Below are positions 32,988 to 44,785 of a DNA stretch of 64,000 nt, one piece after another; within the stretch, counting starts at the first letter, position 1, and every line of letters starts with the position of its first letter. The notes below the pieces were generated by a model, which saw only the letters and a list, made by a program, of their open reading frames with translations, was not told the origin of the DNA and did not search any database. The DNA comes from Parastagonospora avenae f. sp. tritici 18332-5 (lineage: Eukaryota > Ascomycota > Dothideomycetes > Pleosporales > Phaeosphaeriaceae): the NCBI GenBank assembly GCA_022559985.1, contig JAFJTR010000005.1, positions 310,001 to 374,000 on the forward strand, given 5' to 3'. The position numbers and the translations under genes were made by a program.

Positions 32988-35014
32988 TCATGAGTGCTCC
33001 TTTCTCCGGCCTCGCTCGCTGCCCTCAGCCTCATCATCGCTGTCCGCTCCCAGACTGAACGTGGAGTCATTATGGGGCTGCCTCTCCTTCTCGCTATTTA
33101 CATTAGAGTAGCCGTTGGCGGCCTTCTTTGGCGCATCGTCTAGGTCATCGAGCTCCCGCTCGTCAAAGTCCGCTGCCTCAACATCATGCCTCCGCGCCCC
33201 TCGGCGGAAGTTGTCGAGGCCCATTCCTGTGAGCAGAGACTCTCGGCCCTCATCGCCATCGACACCTTTGTACAGGCTGGTTGAACGCCGAGTGCGCCAG
33301 AGGAATGCACCCCACAGACATGCAACAATGATGAGGATGACAAGCACAACCTCGCCGGAGCGGTAGTATGCCTTCCACTCCGCTTCTTTGAGTTGTTGCG
33401 CCTTGTCCTCCTCCGCTTTGGTAGAGTTCGGGTGGTCTCCCACACTGGTGAGCGGGCCCTTCTCGCCGTCGATACGGCTATCCGCGGGGTCGCCACCAAT
33501 TGCGCTGATGTCGACGTTCATGAAGCGGTCAAGCATGTCCCGAGTTCGCTTGGGGTAATCGAAAGGCACCATGTGACTAGAGTTGTAGAAGACGACGTAG
33601 GTGAGGTTGCGGACCTCCTGGTAAGTACCAGCGGGTTCACCCTCGAAGGTCCAGTCTTGCTTGGGCGCCCATACACCAGGAGAAACCTCCCAACCCTTTC
33701 CGCCATTCCAGCTCATGTTCTCGATCATGGCTTCCGTTCCTACGTGGTTGCAGATGAAATCCTTGTCACCAGAGAACAAGAGGATCGGAACCTCGGCAAG
33801 CAACTCGGGCAGAAACTTGACAGTCGGCACGCTGTTCTTCGCGCGGAAATGCCCGGATACAGCACCGTTGCACTCGGACCATCCGGTCTTCTTGTCAGAG
33901 TTGATGTGCAGAGCCCGGATTACATCTGGGCGACGGAGGTAGGGTGTAACATCCGTGAGATCCGGGGGCCAGTTCATGCCGCATGAAGAGTCGTCTCGGA
34001 GTCGGATGTCGTACATGTTGAGGCACTGGTTCATCCTGTCGGCCTTTCGGTCTTTGGTCTCCTCCAGAATTGCCACCATGATCTGCTCGCACTCGCTTGT
34101 GTCCACTTTGTTGTGACCACCGTCTTGCAGCTTCTGTACGCAGATAGACTGTTGCTGTTCAACTCTCTTTGCACTGTCACTGTCGGCTTGTATCATTCCG
34201 TTCTGGTAAGCGAAGGGCAGGTATGCCAGATACTGGTCGGCGGGCGAGATCCAGCCATTTCCGATGAGGAGACCCTTCAAATTCCAGGGCTTCGGGTCGG
34301 TGTTTTGGTTCTTGTTGCGGTTCAAGATGGCGCGTGCAATGTAAGGGATGTGCTGGCCGGCGTAGGATTCACCAGCAATGTATAGCTACTGCTGTTAGTG
34401 GTGCAAGTAGATCACGTATTCTCAACACTCACATCATCGTTCTCGTACTCTGGAAAGAGCTTAAACCATTTCTCGAGGAAAATCATCATGTGCTCGGCCA
34501 TTTGGTCGAGATCGGTGAGGTAGCTGTCCGTGTTCACGTAGCTGAATCCCGTGCCCACTGGCTGATCGATGAAGAGCATGTTTGCGAATTCATCCCACGA
34601 GCCGTTGTTGTACTCCAAGTGGCCACCGTGCTTCACTCGGTAGGGTCCGATCTCCATCATGGCGCCGTCCATGGAGGAGCAGCCGGGCCCTCCATTCAGC
34701 CATAGCACTGTCCGTTGTCGGTCTGCGATGTGGCGGTTTTCGTAGTGCCAAAAAAAAAGGTTGCTGTTGTGCTCTGCATCAACTTCTATGTGGCTGTCGC
34801 AGCGTCAGTATTAGCATGTCACTGCTCCCGTGCTTCCGCCTTACCCTGCATGCATCTTCAACAATGGCCCTTCCGGCGCGCCCGGCAGGCTCGACACAAA
34901 GTAATCCGCCTGTGTCTTCTCTGCTGCCTGGACACTTGGTAGCCACGAGGCGGCGGCTGCCAGAGCGCATACAGCGGCCGTCCGCCATCGCGACGGAGTA
35001 TATGTGAGCAACAT
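32988..35014 (-). CDS. KEX1: Pheromone-processing carboxypeptidase Kex1
   Basis: Three exons: 34845-35014, 34433-34793 and 32988-34385. They total 1929 nt, or 642 residues. It is a serine carboxypeptidase of the late Golgi that trims C-terminal Lys/Arg from Kex2-cleaved precursors. Layout: signal peptide (about 1-30), substrate-pocket LNGGPGCSSMDG, catalytic Ser in IAGESYAGQHIP (about 184), catalytic Asp in LFSGDKDFICNH and catalytic His in YNSSHMVPFDYP. One membrane span near the C-terminus (EVVLVILIIVACLWGAFLW) and an acidic cytosolic tail with dispersed DDLDD and DSDDEAEGSE clusters follow. The length, TM and acidic tail separate Kex1 from vacuolar carboxypeptidase Y. All catalytic residues are present. 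Confidence 0.97.
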
Positions 35015-36036
35015 GGCGATGCCGCAGATATGGGGATATAGAAAGCCGGAGAGGAGCCGGGGCGCAGTGGCTATCTCATGGAAGTGAGGTAGTAGAATAG
35101 CAAACGATCGGTACCGAAAGAATTATGACACTGCGCAGCGAAGGACACGGTGCTGCACGATCGCGTAGGCGCTTGCTGTACGTTCGGTGTACGAAAGGTG
35201 GATAGGTGGCTCCTGCGCGGGCTGACGAGGCCTCGACTGCGATCTGGCTGACAGGGGCTATGCTAGACACTCAGGTGAATAGGCGCAGCACGGGTTTCAC
35301 AGGAGAGAGGGCGAAGAGGGGGAAGAGGAATGTCGAGATCGGAAAATTCGGAATATTATCAAGACAAGTTAATACTTATCACTCGACATAACAAAAACGG
35401 CTCTATTGAGGGCTTTCTTCGGATGCGCCAAGCATCGTTCTCGAAGCAGGAACCGCCCAATCGTTCTCTCGGCAGGCGGACTCCCGCGTCTCAAAGTCCC
35501 CTCTGCCCAGCGATCTTAGCCTCCCGCACCATCTGACACTGTTGAATCGTAATCAGATGCTTCAGCCATGTATCACGCTTGCATTTTGTGCCTTAATACG
35601 CGGGAGGCCCACGGCAAAATGCCTAGTCCACGCGGCTCTGGGGACAACGGCCGCTTGTCGCAAGAAAGTCACCCGGCACGTGGCACATTTATTACTTCCG
35701 CCGTGGTGAGAGCAAAGGCCATTCGGGGGTTGGACATGATGACTTCGGAATTTCTACATGGGCGTACGTGTCACTACGCTGAACACATTTGGGGTATCGT
35801 AGCTTGATTCGGCCCGTTTACCAGTACCCCAGTTCAGGGTGCAAATCCCGCAAGTACCACGTACGTGGTCGGATGGAGCCATTGCTGGAATTGCTACCAA
35901 AGACCAAACCTTCCGGAAGCAGCACTTTTGAAAAACTGTCGAAGACTGCGTGCCACAGTGGCTTAGGGGCAGACTGCATGCATTGACTGTGCCTCTGTGC
36001 CGGGAACATTGGCAGGGTCAGGCGGTTAACATGTTT
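35015..36036. other. Intergenic, 1.0 kb, no gene recognised
   Basis: KEX1 promoter side and SFM1 3' flank. Small open frames have no recognisable content. Confidence 0.45.
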
Positions 36037-36887
36037 CTATAAGAGGTCGTCCAGACTCTTTTCCGAGTCTTTGATGATCAGGTCCACCATTCCCTGTCGT
36101 ATGATGTCAGTAAAACGGGGTCCAAGCTGAAACAGCAGATGTTGGTTTCTTGCCTCAGGCATGATGGGGCGCCCGTCCTCGCCCTTTACATAGCGGAAGG
36201 GCATCTCCGTGCTCTCGTTCTTGTTAATCTTGAGCTCCGGGTGGTCGATGAACGAGATCTTGTCGACGGGTACTGGGCATGGTCAGCGCGCCGCGCGGGA
36301 AGAATGAATGATATGAGCAGGCATACTTTTGTCCTGAACAACTATTCTTGTCACGCGAACAGCAGTATCGGTCGTCATCTGTACTGGGCCCAACCTGCGT
36401 CCTTGATACCCTTTCTTGCGCAGCTCAGACGTGCGGTCTGCAACCAGAGAAGTCAGTCCGTGGGGAAACATGGTTGTCCCAAAAGTTGTAGCACGTACCT
36501 CGTGGGGGGTCATCTCCTGAATAGAGGTCAGCCATGGCACAATATCAAACGCTGTGTTATACACGCACCCAGGATGCCGCCAAACAGGAAGATGTCAAAG
36601 GTATCACCATCTTCTGGACTCAGGTCCTTGGCTGCTGCAGGGTCGAGCAGGCATACTCTATCCTTCTTGTCTGCATATATCTCCTCAATGCCTCTGGTCT
36701 CGACATTCAAGCCCTGGGCGCCCTGCAGGTTCTCCGGTAGCTTCAGAGACGTCGGCACTGAAGAGAGCAGAAACTTTGCACCGGTAGCGTGCGACTCTGC
36801 AGCGATTGTGCGGTACTCGAGAGAGGACCAGGCCTCCAATTCAGGATCGAGGTGCTCGACCACGAACGTCTTGCCAGTGTGCGCCAT
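36037..36887 (-). CDS. SFM1: Ribosomal protein arginine methyltransferase Sfm1 (SPOUT family)
   Basis: Five exons: 36569-36887, 36499-36516 (18 nt), 36327-36437, 36154-36272 and 36037-36093. They total 624 nt, or 207 residues (yeast 213). Sfm1 is a SPOUT-fold SAM-dependent methyltransferase that modifies Rps3 Arg. Matches in order: FVVEHLDPELEAWSSLEY, KFLLSSVPTSLKLPENL, DRVCLLDPAAAKDLSPEDGD, FDIFLFGGILGDDPPRDRT, RRLGPVQMTTDTAVRVTR, FIDHPELKINKNESTEMPFR, and an end in SEKSLDDLL. The last intron (36094-36153, 60 nt) has a GC donor. It is in frame and free of stops, so retention would insert 20 residues, but PEG-MVDLI matches the family only when it is removed. Confidence 0.94.
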
Positions 36888-38155
36888 GGCGTAGTTAGGA
36901 CGGAATGAGCAGCCGGTGTGCCTCTTTCTTGTTGTGGTAGGGCGGCACGCTGGTTCAGAGATTGGCGAATCACGTTGAGACCCCGCACTCAGTCCCTGGA
37001 TTTTTTTGTTCTCACTTTTCGGCAGCTCTTGGAAGAGGTCGCTTGCGGGCGCTCACGAGGTCTACCAACCGCAAACCTTGCAGTAGTGGAGGGCTAATCG
37101 GGTACTATGCCGTAGTCTGTCTAGCAGTCTTTGGCCGGAATGTCTCTAGCAAGCCGGATCTACCAACAGAAGTCTATCACGCTTGCGTCTCTGGGAGCGG
37201 GGGCCTTGCTCTGCTCCAGCGTGTGAAGTTGTTACACGGCGGAGTTGGCGGAGTGCTTAGGGAGCATGCTTCATGTGACGGGGTCGTGCAAACGACGCAA
37301 TGGACAGGGCCGATCGAAGACGCAGTATGAATTGAGACGACCCTGACGATCTAGTGTATACAGCAGCCAATGGAGGGTGCGTGTGACGTTGTGGGAGTGC
37401 TGAGTGTGGTAAAGCCTACGACAATCCAGCGTCGGCATGCCACCACCATTTACAGCTTTAAGCAGCGCCGTGCCCTCTTCCCCGGCAGCTGCCCATTCCT
37501 CGTGTGTCTGAGTCAATCAACGTGATTGAACACGCCACGGATTAGTAGTTGCAGCCGTCGACCCACCGCCTGCATACAAGTACTTATAGATATCTGCTGC
37601 ATACCCCTCCTTAGCTGTCAAGTGCATCTTCGACCTCACTACGGAAGCGACACGGAAGACTCCATCGGTCCCAAACCCCTTACATCAGCACAGTCCCACC
37701 ACTTCGGACTGAACGTATCCCAGCATTGTTGCTCCTCTCAAAAGGAGTTGTTACTGCCATCTTCGACGAGTTGTGGCGTCTCGGCTTACTGGAACCTCGG
37801 ACGATCGAGGCTTATCGCATATTTGATAGAGGGGCACTTTTGCAGTACCCACGCAGTTGTTTCAGCACCGCGAGACACAACGTTCACGCGAAAGAGTCAT
37901 CACATATTGCCGTCGTGCGTTGTCAGGCAGCAACTGTAAAAGACGCCCGAGCTCACGTACCAATTCCACCGTGTTCCTTGTCGCGTCCCTGCCCAAGGTG
38001 ACAGAGCGCGAGCCAACGACAGCCAAGTTTCCAACGACTTGTCGCCCTGGACCCTTTGCCCCAGTCACGACCAAACAAAGAATAAATACAACTCGGCTGC
38101 CCTGCGAACTCCTCCCAGCAGCACCAAACAACCAAACACACACACAACCGCAACC
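36888..38155. other. Intergenic, 1.3 kb, divergent SFM1 / IGO1
   Basis: No gene recognised. The right end (38100-38155) is CA-rich leader (caaacacacacacaaccgcaacc), typical of an efficient fungal 5' UTR for the endosulfine gene. Confidence 0.5.
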
Positions 38156-38729
38156 ATGAACCCACACCAGCAGAACAAGGTGGACATCAGCGTACGTCAT
38201 TAGCGGCCCCTGCGCAGCTCCCGCACTTTCTGCGATGCTGCACCAGAGATGTCACGAGAGACCCTGAGCAGCGCAGAACTGACAAAATGTACAGAAGATG
38301 TCCGCAGATGAGGCCAAGCTGTTCCGCCTCTACGGCAAGCTCCCCAATAAGAAGGACCTGCTCCAGAACAAACTGAAGGTGCGTCGCAAAGTCTCGTCTA
38401 TCGATTCTCGGCTAATGGTATCATAGGAGCGCAAGTACTTCGACAGCGGCGACTATGCCCTTTCCAAGGCCGGCAAGGCCGGAGACGTCGGCGTCACCCA
38501 GGTTGGCCGCGAGCATCCCAACCCCGAGAAGATCCCCCATATTGCTCCTCCTACACCCAACGGCTTGACTCCGGTCAACAGCAACGGCCAGGAGAACAAG
38601 GTCGGCAGCCCCGTCAAGGAGCACCCCTTTATGCACCGCGAGACCAGCCTGAACCGCGAGACATCTGCGTCAGAGTTCGAGAACGAGACACCGGTGCCGG
38701 ACACAGAGGACGCTCAAGTCAAGGCATAG
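38156..38729 (+). CDS. IGO1: Endosulfine/ARPP-19 family protein (Igo1-like)
   Basis: Three exons: 38156-38191, 38295-38378 and 38427-38729, encoding 140 residues. Introns are 103 and 48 nt. The family signature is DEAKLFRLYGKLPNKKDLLQ followed by ERKYFDSGDYALSKA. Ser47 in FDSGDY is the site phosphorylated by Greatwall/Rim15, which turns the protein into a PP2A-B55 inhibitor controlling mitotic entry and quiescence. The C-terminal half is disordered and rich in Asn, Pro and Glu. Size and motif are as expected, and nothing is unusual apart from the longer first intron. Confidence 0.96.
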
Positions 38730-39627
38730 CGGCAGCAGCTGGCTGACCTTTGCACCCACCCCCAATTTGACAAACTCGGCGCGATTTGAACTTCGGAGCC
38801 AAAATGTATCTATTACGGCAACTCGACGGCCTCGGTCTGTTTTGGAGACCCGAACCACGGCGCTGGTCAGGGCGTTCAGGATGCTTCTTTCGACGGCCGC
38901 GACACCAACGGCCGCCTTTTCCTTTTACGACTCGAAAACACTGCAGTTGTACTTCACTTCATGTGTATCACATTTGAGCTGAACAGCAACGACTTAGGGT
39001 GGATCTGGATAGGAAGAGAGGACTCACCAAGCGTGCGTGTTACGGCCGCAGAATTGTATGCGTACTTAAAGTATGAAATATCATGGTAGTTGTAGCTGCC
39101 AATATACTCCGTCTCCGGCGCGTACCGTGAATTCACAGGCTACTAATTACATCTTGCAGCAGATACATTAAAGAGTCGGACTCTGACACGTGACTGAAGA
39201 GCCTTCCGATGTGAAGTGCGTTGCCTTCAGTTCTTGTTGATGACCTCACCTCACGACCTCCCATAACCTTTCGAAATTTACCTTCTCTGCACTACCTAAC
39301 TGTCTCAACGCATCAATACATGACTGTGTTCTAAGGTCTCTCCGTCAACGATCTAGTCAGCAACAGTACACTTCTCAGTGAGGGCCGCGCATGCCAACCC
39401 TCCATCTTTCCCCCATATCACCTCAAGGTTGGCTTAGCGCCCCCTCACCCAGAATCGTTGATAGCGCGGATGGCTCGTTTGTCAATGAGTATAAAATATA
39501 TCTTTGCTCACCCGCTCCGTCACTCATTGCCTCCACGTCACGCCAGCCATAATCTCGCCAGCCATAATCTCGCTAGAACACCGTCGAGGATCAGCGCCCA
39601 CTACCAGCACACCAAGACACCACCAGT
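38730..39627. other. Intergenic, 0.9 kb, no gene recognised
   Basis: IGO1 3' flank and promoter of the 2EXR-type gene. A TATA-like gtataaaatata at about 39489-39500 lies about 130 nt upstream of the ATG at 39628. Confidence 0.45.
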
Positions 39628-40506
39628 ATGGAGCGGCAAGCGTCCTCCGAGCCATCAGAGCTGCAGGTGAAGCACGCGCGCACAGACGACAAGCTACCTC
39701 GCCTGATCGACCTTACATACAAACCGCAAGAGGCATACACTTTCCTTCGGCTGCCTAGAGAGTTGCGGGATCAGATCTATGAAGAAGCTTTCGGCATTAT
39801 AGCGATTCGACTCGTCCACCGTGGTCTCGAATATTTCATATCATATCATGGACCCTTGCATCTGCCATCCTCCATCGGACTGCCTCAGTGAGTGCGCACT
39901 TGCAAACAGATGACTGTAGAGGCCACAGAAGTTCTCACTCGTACTTGGTCGTTCCGTCCGGTAGGCTTCCTACCGATATGTCGGCTATCATCAAATCCAC
40001 TGGTCTTCCCCCCTGGAAACGTCCGCAGCATCATATTTGAGCCAGATATTGAAGCACTGTTGGGAGAGGCAATCAACCCTCTATCTGCACATTCTTACTG
40101 CCATGATCCAACTGGGAAGTCTTTGACTTCCTTAGAACATCTGCAGATAAAAGAAGGACAACTCCACATCAGATGGAGCCGCTGGTGGCATGGACCGGCG
40201 GATTGGCCTGATACTCCCTGGTATGCGCCGGAGTGGCTGGTCAACGAGCCTGGCATATGGACTGAGGACTGGACTGATTATTGGACGGTTCGCTTTCGCA
40301 AAGCGTCGATCGCTGTTGTTGTGCATACAGATCCCGATGCGGGAGATGCGTCGACAAAGCTTGTCCGGCTCGCGGAGACACTGGCAACACGACTGGTTGG
40401 TCCTGGTGGCACGCCGACCTGGAAAAACGAGTACACAAATAAATCGAGTAAGACGGATGATCTTTCAACTTGGACACGATGGGTCACGGTTGAGCGGAAG
40501 ACGTGA
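39628..40506 (+). pseudogene. 2EXR/F-box-like family gene with one in-frame TGA
   Basis: ATG at 39628. The frame contains FLRLPRELRDQIYEEAFG (about residues 40-57), the motif that opens 2EXR-type fungal proteins. After GLPQ a TGA (39889-39891) interrupts it, and then VRTCKQMTVEATEVL and 200 further codons follow in the same frame to the TGA ending at 40506. The neighbouring paralogue has PPWLLACKQMKTEAMEL at this place, so the stop sits at a Trp codon (TGG to TGA). No intron can remove it. The rest is intact, which suggests recent loss. Functions of these large lineage-specific families are mostly unknown. Confidence 0.8.
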
Positions 40507-41035
40507 GCAGGCTGGTCCAACATGAAAGACTGGGAAGCTCAGTCTAGTCGCGGAATAAGCAAAGGTATGCTTAACATTGTGGCAGAAACACGGATCTAAG
40601 AAGAGTTGCTAGCAGGCAATCTGATGAGGAAGGAAGAAGAGGAGGTAGATCACGTAGCACCTAGCTTGATCAGGCCCCGAGTTGCCCCACCCCCAAATTG
40701 CCCATTCTCTTCATCTCAATACAAAGAAAGCCAAGTCTACCCATCTATATCACGGCAAAAATTCAAAAATTTTAAATCCGTCGTGGGTAGCAATTACAAC
40801 TATTTTTTTCGCCATGTCTTGTCACCTTCATCATTTGGCGATTCCCGCTTCTTCACTTTCACAGCCCCGTCTAGCTTCGTTTGGCTAGCTTGTACAACCA
40901 GCGTCTTGGCTCCCTGAAATACATAGTCGCTCCGAACCTCGACTTGACTTGCACATAAGAAGACCACACTTTCTATCAGCCAGTGCTTTTATCTATCTCG
41001 CGAAATTCCTTACTTTGCAACACGAGCAAACCGAA
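40507..41035. other. Intergenic between the two 2EXR-type genes
   Basis: Promoter region of the second copy. No gene recognised. Confidence 0.5.
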
Positions 41036-41857
41036 ATGTCCGTTCCGCCCGCCTCTAACACCAATGACTCACCGGGAAAAGTACAAAACCAAAGCGCTTT
41101 CTTCAAGCTCCCTATAGAGATCCGGGACCAGATCTACGCGCACGCCTTTGGCAAATCGTCGACTCGTTACCTGCTTATGTTTGGCGAAATCCGCTTGTAC
41201 ATGCAGCATGCCGACTACACAGACGACATAGCCACGTGCACGACACTCCACGGCTTCCCCCCCTGGCTCCTCGCCTGCAAACAAATGAAAACTGAAGCCA
41301 TGGAACTGTTCCTCCGTATCTTCACATTCAAGGCTCCAAGCTGGCATCACAACTCGACCCCAAGCACAATGCAAAACACTATAGTCCGCGACCACGGGGG
41401 AATTCGCAATATCAGATCCTGCGAAGCTGCATTATCAGGCCGCTTGCGCTCACATTCTTTAAAACGCAGCGGGACGCTTAGGAGAGCGAGGTTCCGCGCC
41501 TCCCTGCCCTTTGTCCAGCGCCTGATGCTACATGGTGGCTGTCTCGAGCTTGTGTGGAACTTGTGGACGAGCACACAATTATTCGCGCAGGAAGCAGACG
41601 CTTGCGACAAGATTTGGGACAGCGGCTGGGACGGCAAGTTTCGCAGGGTGATGGTTATGGTGAAGTTCCCGGCGGACCGTAAGGCTGTGGAGGCGGAGTC
41701 GAGAGATGCGGTGGGGGTTGCGGTGAAGTGTGCGACGAGACTCGTGGGGGAGGGCGGATTGCTGACTGTGGGGAAGGCGTGTGCGATACCGATGCTACCG
41801 AGCTTGGGGGAGAGGTTGCTTTGGGCGAGGGTCGTTGTTGTTAAGCGGAAGGTTTGA
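41036..41857 (+). CDS. 2EXR/F-box-like family protein, intact paralogue
   Basis: ATG at 41036, single exon, 273 residues. FFKLPIEIRDQIYAHAFG (about 22-39) and PPWLLACKQMKTEAMELFLR mark the same family as the disabled gene 1.4 kb upstream. The C-terminal halves are alignable in pattern (a mid-region Trp-rich strand, then VAVKCATRLVGEGG against LAETLATRLVGPGG). The two copies are diverged, so the duplication is not recent. No signal peptide or membrane span. Function unknown. Confidence 0.75.
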   Translation: MSVPPASNTNDSPGKVQNQSAFFKLPIEIRDQIYAHAFGKSSTRYLLMFGEIRLYMQHADYTDDIATCTTLHGFPPWLLACKQMKTEAMELFLRIFTFKAPSWHHNSTPSTMQNTIVRDHGGIRNIRSCEAALSGRLRSHSLKRSGTLRRARFRASLPFVQRLMLHGGCLELVWNLWTSTQLFAQEADACDKIWDSGWDGKFRRVMVMVKFPADRKAVEAESRDAVGVAVKCATRLVGEGGLLTVGKACAIPMLPSLGERLLWARVVVVKRKV

Positions 41858-42045
41858 GATGTTTTCAGGGAGTGACTTGGATAGTGTATTATTTCACCAT
41901 GAAGTCGCCATGGATAACATACTCGTCATCTTACAAATCACATCTATCATCGCATCACACCCTGCTCCACAGAACAAATCATGTCAAGATCGATTTTGTA
42001 CAACTTTCATACCTGTTCGAACCCCTACCTCATTACCCACGTCCA

Positions 42046-44785
42046 TCACTCATTACTCCCTACCCTCCGATGCGTCCTCTTCAACCCCCTCCACGTCCCC
42101 ATAAACCTCCTCCGCGTAACATACACGAACCCCAACCCCAAAATCACCACCACTACCACCCCCGTACTGCTCTTCCGGTTCTGCACCGCCGTCTTCTTCG
42201 CCTCCTCGTAATACCCCTTGACGCGATCCTTATACCCCTCCGCGCCCGCTAGATCCGGCATCGCCATGATCTGCACCACCAGCGCCGACCAGCCCGTGAA
42301 GTGCTGCGTGCGCTGCCCATGCCCGCCCACGGGGTCGTATTGCTCCCAAATGTACCCCGTCTGCAACCACGCAGAGTACACCGTGTGGACGATGTTAGCG
42401 CGCAGCTCGACGTATATGTCTCGACAGCGCATTTGCTCCGGGCCGGTTGTGCGCGCGAGGTCGAGCAGGCGCTCGAGGATCATGAAGTTCATGTTGACCC
42501 AGATGGGCGAGCGCCAGTAATTATCTCCGACGCCGTACTTTGGGCTTTCGGGACTCAGACTGCGGATGCCGTGGTCTGTCCAGAGGTGTGCGGAGTCGCG
42601 CAGGAGGTCGAGCGTGGCGGGTAGATGGGGGTGCGAGGCGCCCACGAAGCCCGTCATGAAGGGGAAGAGAGAGACGTAGCCTTTGTGGCAGACGAGGGAG
42701 TGTGCGGAGTCACGCACTACCGCGTCGCAGTAGATAGATTGCTTGTCGTCCCAGTGCAGGGCTTCGAGGTTGGTTTGCACGCCGCGGAGGTGGGTTTGGT
42801 AGGGTAAGGAGTCGGTTTGGTTGAGATAGTCTGCGATTTTTTCGAGGACGCGCGCCATGACGCCGACCCAGCAGAGGGCGTCGACATGTAGCTCGGTGAT
42901 GTCTGGGGGCTCGGCGCGGGGGTAGTCGTCTAGACCGCTGGCGAAGTTGGTCTCGGGGGTGCGGCCGCGCCATCTGTATCCTTCGTTGAGGTTTGCGGAA
43001 GGGACGGAGTGAGCTTCAACATCTCCGGATTGCGATTTGCGGAACCACTCGTAATGCTTCTTGAGCAGCGGGTACACGTCGACGATGAAAGCCTTCCCAG
43101 CATCAGCTTTGGTGAGGTACCACGACTCGTGGCCGTAGTACTTCGTCTTGCTGTCGAGCATATCGATGAGTTTCGAGATTACCGGGAACATAGTGGGTGG
43201 GTTGGCGATGTGAGGGAACTGTGTGATGAACTCTGCTGGTGTAGCGAGCTCTGCTTCCACGCCTAGAATTTGCTCACGCGCGATCCAGCCATCGTCGTCC
43301 ATGAGCGCGAGCCAATTACGAACGACTTCAATGGCTAGATCGGCATCCCACTCTAGCACGGGCAGAAGATGGTAGCCTTCGTCCCACAAAAAGCCTCGTG
43401 GAAACATTGCGCGTGATGGTGTATGAGTCAAGAGCTCATACGGCCCTCTGATTTCTGGCGTTGCATGGCTCTTCGCCTCTGCCGACTTCTCCCAGAATTT
43501 GCCAGTGGTTTCGGCATAGATTGCTTTCTTGGATGTATCGACCTGATCAGTACCAGCAAAGTAGCCAAGTCCACCTAAAAGGTTTGATAACACGTATTCG
43601 GCGAACTCAAGATGTTGCTCGTCTCGAAAGGGGGTCTTTGGATTGAACACGTGCACGAAACTCTTCCCGAAGGACTTCACAGTGCTTTCAAGTTCTCTCG
43701 TGAGTTCAGCAGCTGTTGTGTATTAGTTTCAAGGCGGTTGATAGAAAGTAAAACACTGACCGGTCATGGCACGCGCTGCGGCATGATTCGAGTACAGAAC
43801 GTCGAACTGCCAATTGTTAGAAGTGGTAGTTGAATCTTCACATCGTGCTGACCTCAAAATTTCCATGGCAATTCATCTGCACAAAGTGCATGTTCCCGTT
43901 GCCGATCTCGTTATGCAGCATGGGATCCATAGCTGCATCCTCTTTCTTGTCTTTCATCTGATCTTTCAATGCATCAAGGAAGGTAGCTATCTCCAAGAAA
44001 GTGGTTAGTCAACAATCTTAAGGGTTTTTCACGTTGGGAAGAAGTAGGATGGGCATTAGTGAGACCAAGCTTACTATTTGCCCGCCAAAGCTTATCTTCC
44101 GAGACATTCATAGACTTCACTACCATTGCCTCGTGCCGACCATTCTCTCCCACAGATGCTGGTATGTGCATGCCAGCGGTGCCTAATTGGGGGTGTTCCA
44201 TCCAAAGATTCACGGCGTGGATCGAAGTGTCTTCTTCCGCTCCAACCTGCTCACTCGATTCCAGCTTGCACTTGGTGCATGTGTCGAACGATTCCATGCC
44301 AACATAGAAGACCACTGTCGTCTTCAGATCGGCCGGCGCATCTTTCCTAGGTGTACCTCTTATCCTCAGCGCCCAATTGCCTGCACTTGGACCCTCTGAC
44401 TTCTTTATGAACTCAGTCGTGATATCGATCTTGTTCTGTACATCTTCGATGGTCTGTGTGCCGCCTTCGCGTGTATCGTATGAGGTCCAACCATAGCGTG
44501 CCATGCCAGCACTAATGTCGACATTATGCCGTAGTTCTAATTCGAAGTTAGAACAGCTTGATCGACAGGGTCGTGGCACATACTGCTCTCAACCTCCTCC
44601 TCCTTTCCCCACATTAACCCAGCGATCAGACTGTCCGGGACCCTAGGACGTATCCCCATATACAGGTTCGGGCGATATGGGCCCCATAATAGCGACGCGT
44701 TGTTCGAGGATGCACCATCAATGGCGGCGCTCGCTGGAGGTAGAATGGCGCAGAGAAGCGCAAGTAGAGACGGCGGAAGTAGCAT
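42046..44785 (-). CDS. CWH41: Mannosyl-oligosaccharide glucosidase I (GH63)
   Basis: Five exons: 44584-44785, 44075-44536, 43853-43986, 43761-43806 and 42046-43712. They total 2511 nt, or 836 residues. It removes the outermost alpha-1,2-glucose from N-glycans in the ER. Signatures: WGPYRPNLYMGIRPRVP near the start, LRHNVDISAGMARYGWTSYD, then in the catalytic (alpha/alpha)6 domain FPRGFLWDEGYHLLPVLEWD, the YGVGDNYWRSPIWVNMNFM block, and YIWEQYDPVGGHGQR. It has an N-terminal signal peptide (MLLPPSLLALLCAILPPASA). Unusually, it also has a C-terminal hydrophobic span (GVVVVVILGLGFVYV) followed by Arg residues, implying a tail anchor. The yeast enzyme is anchored at the N-terminus. Confidence 0.96.
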
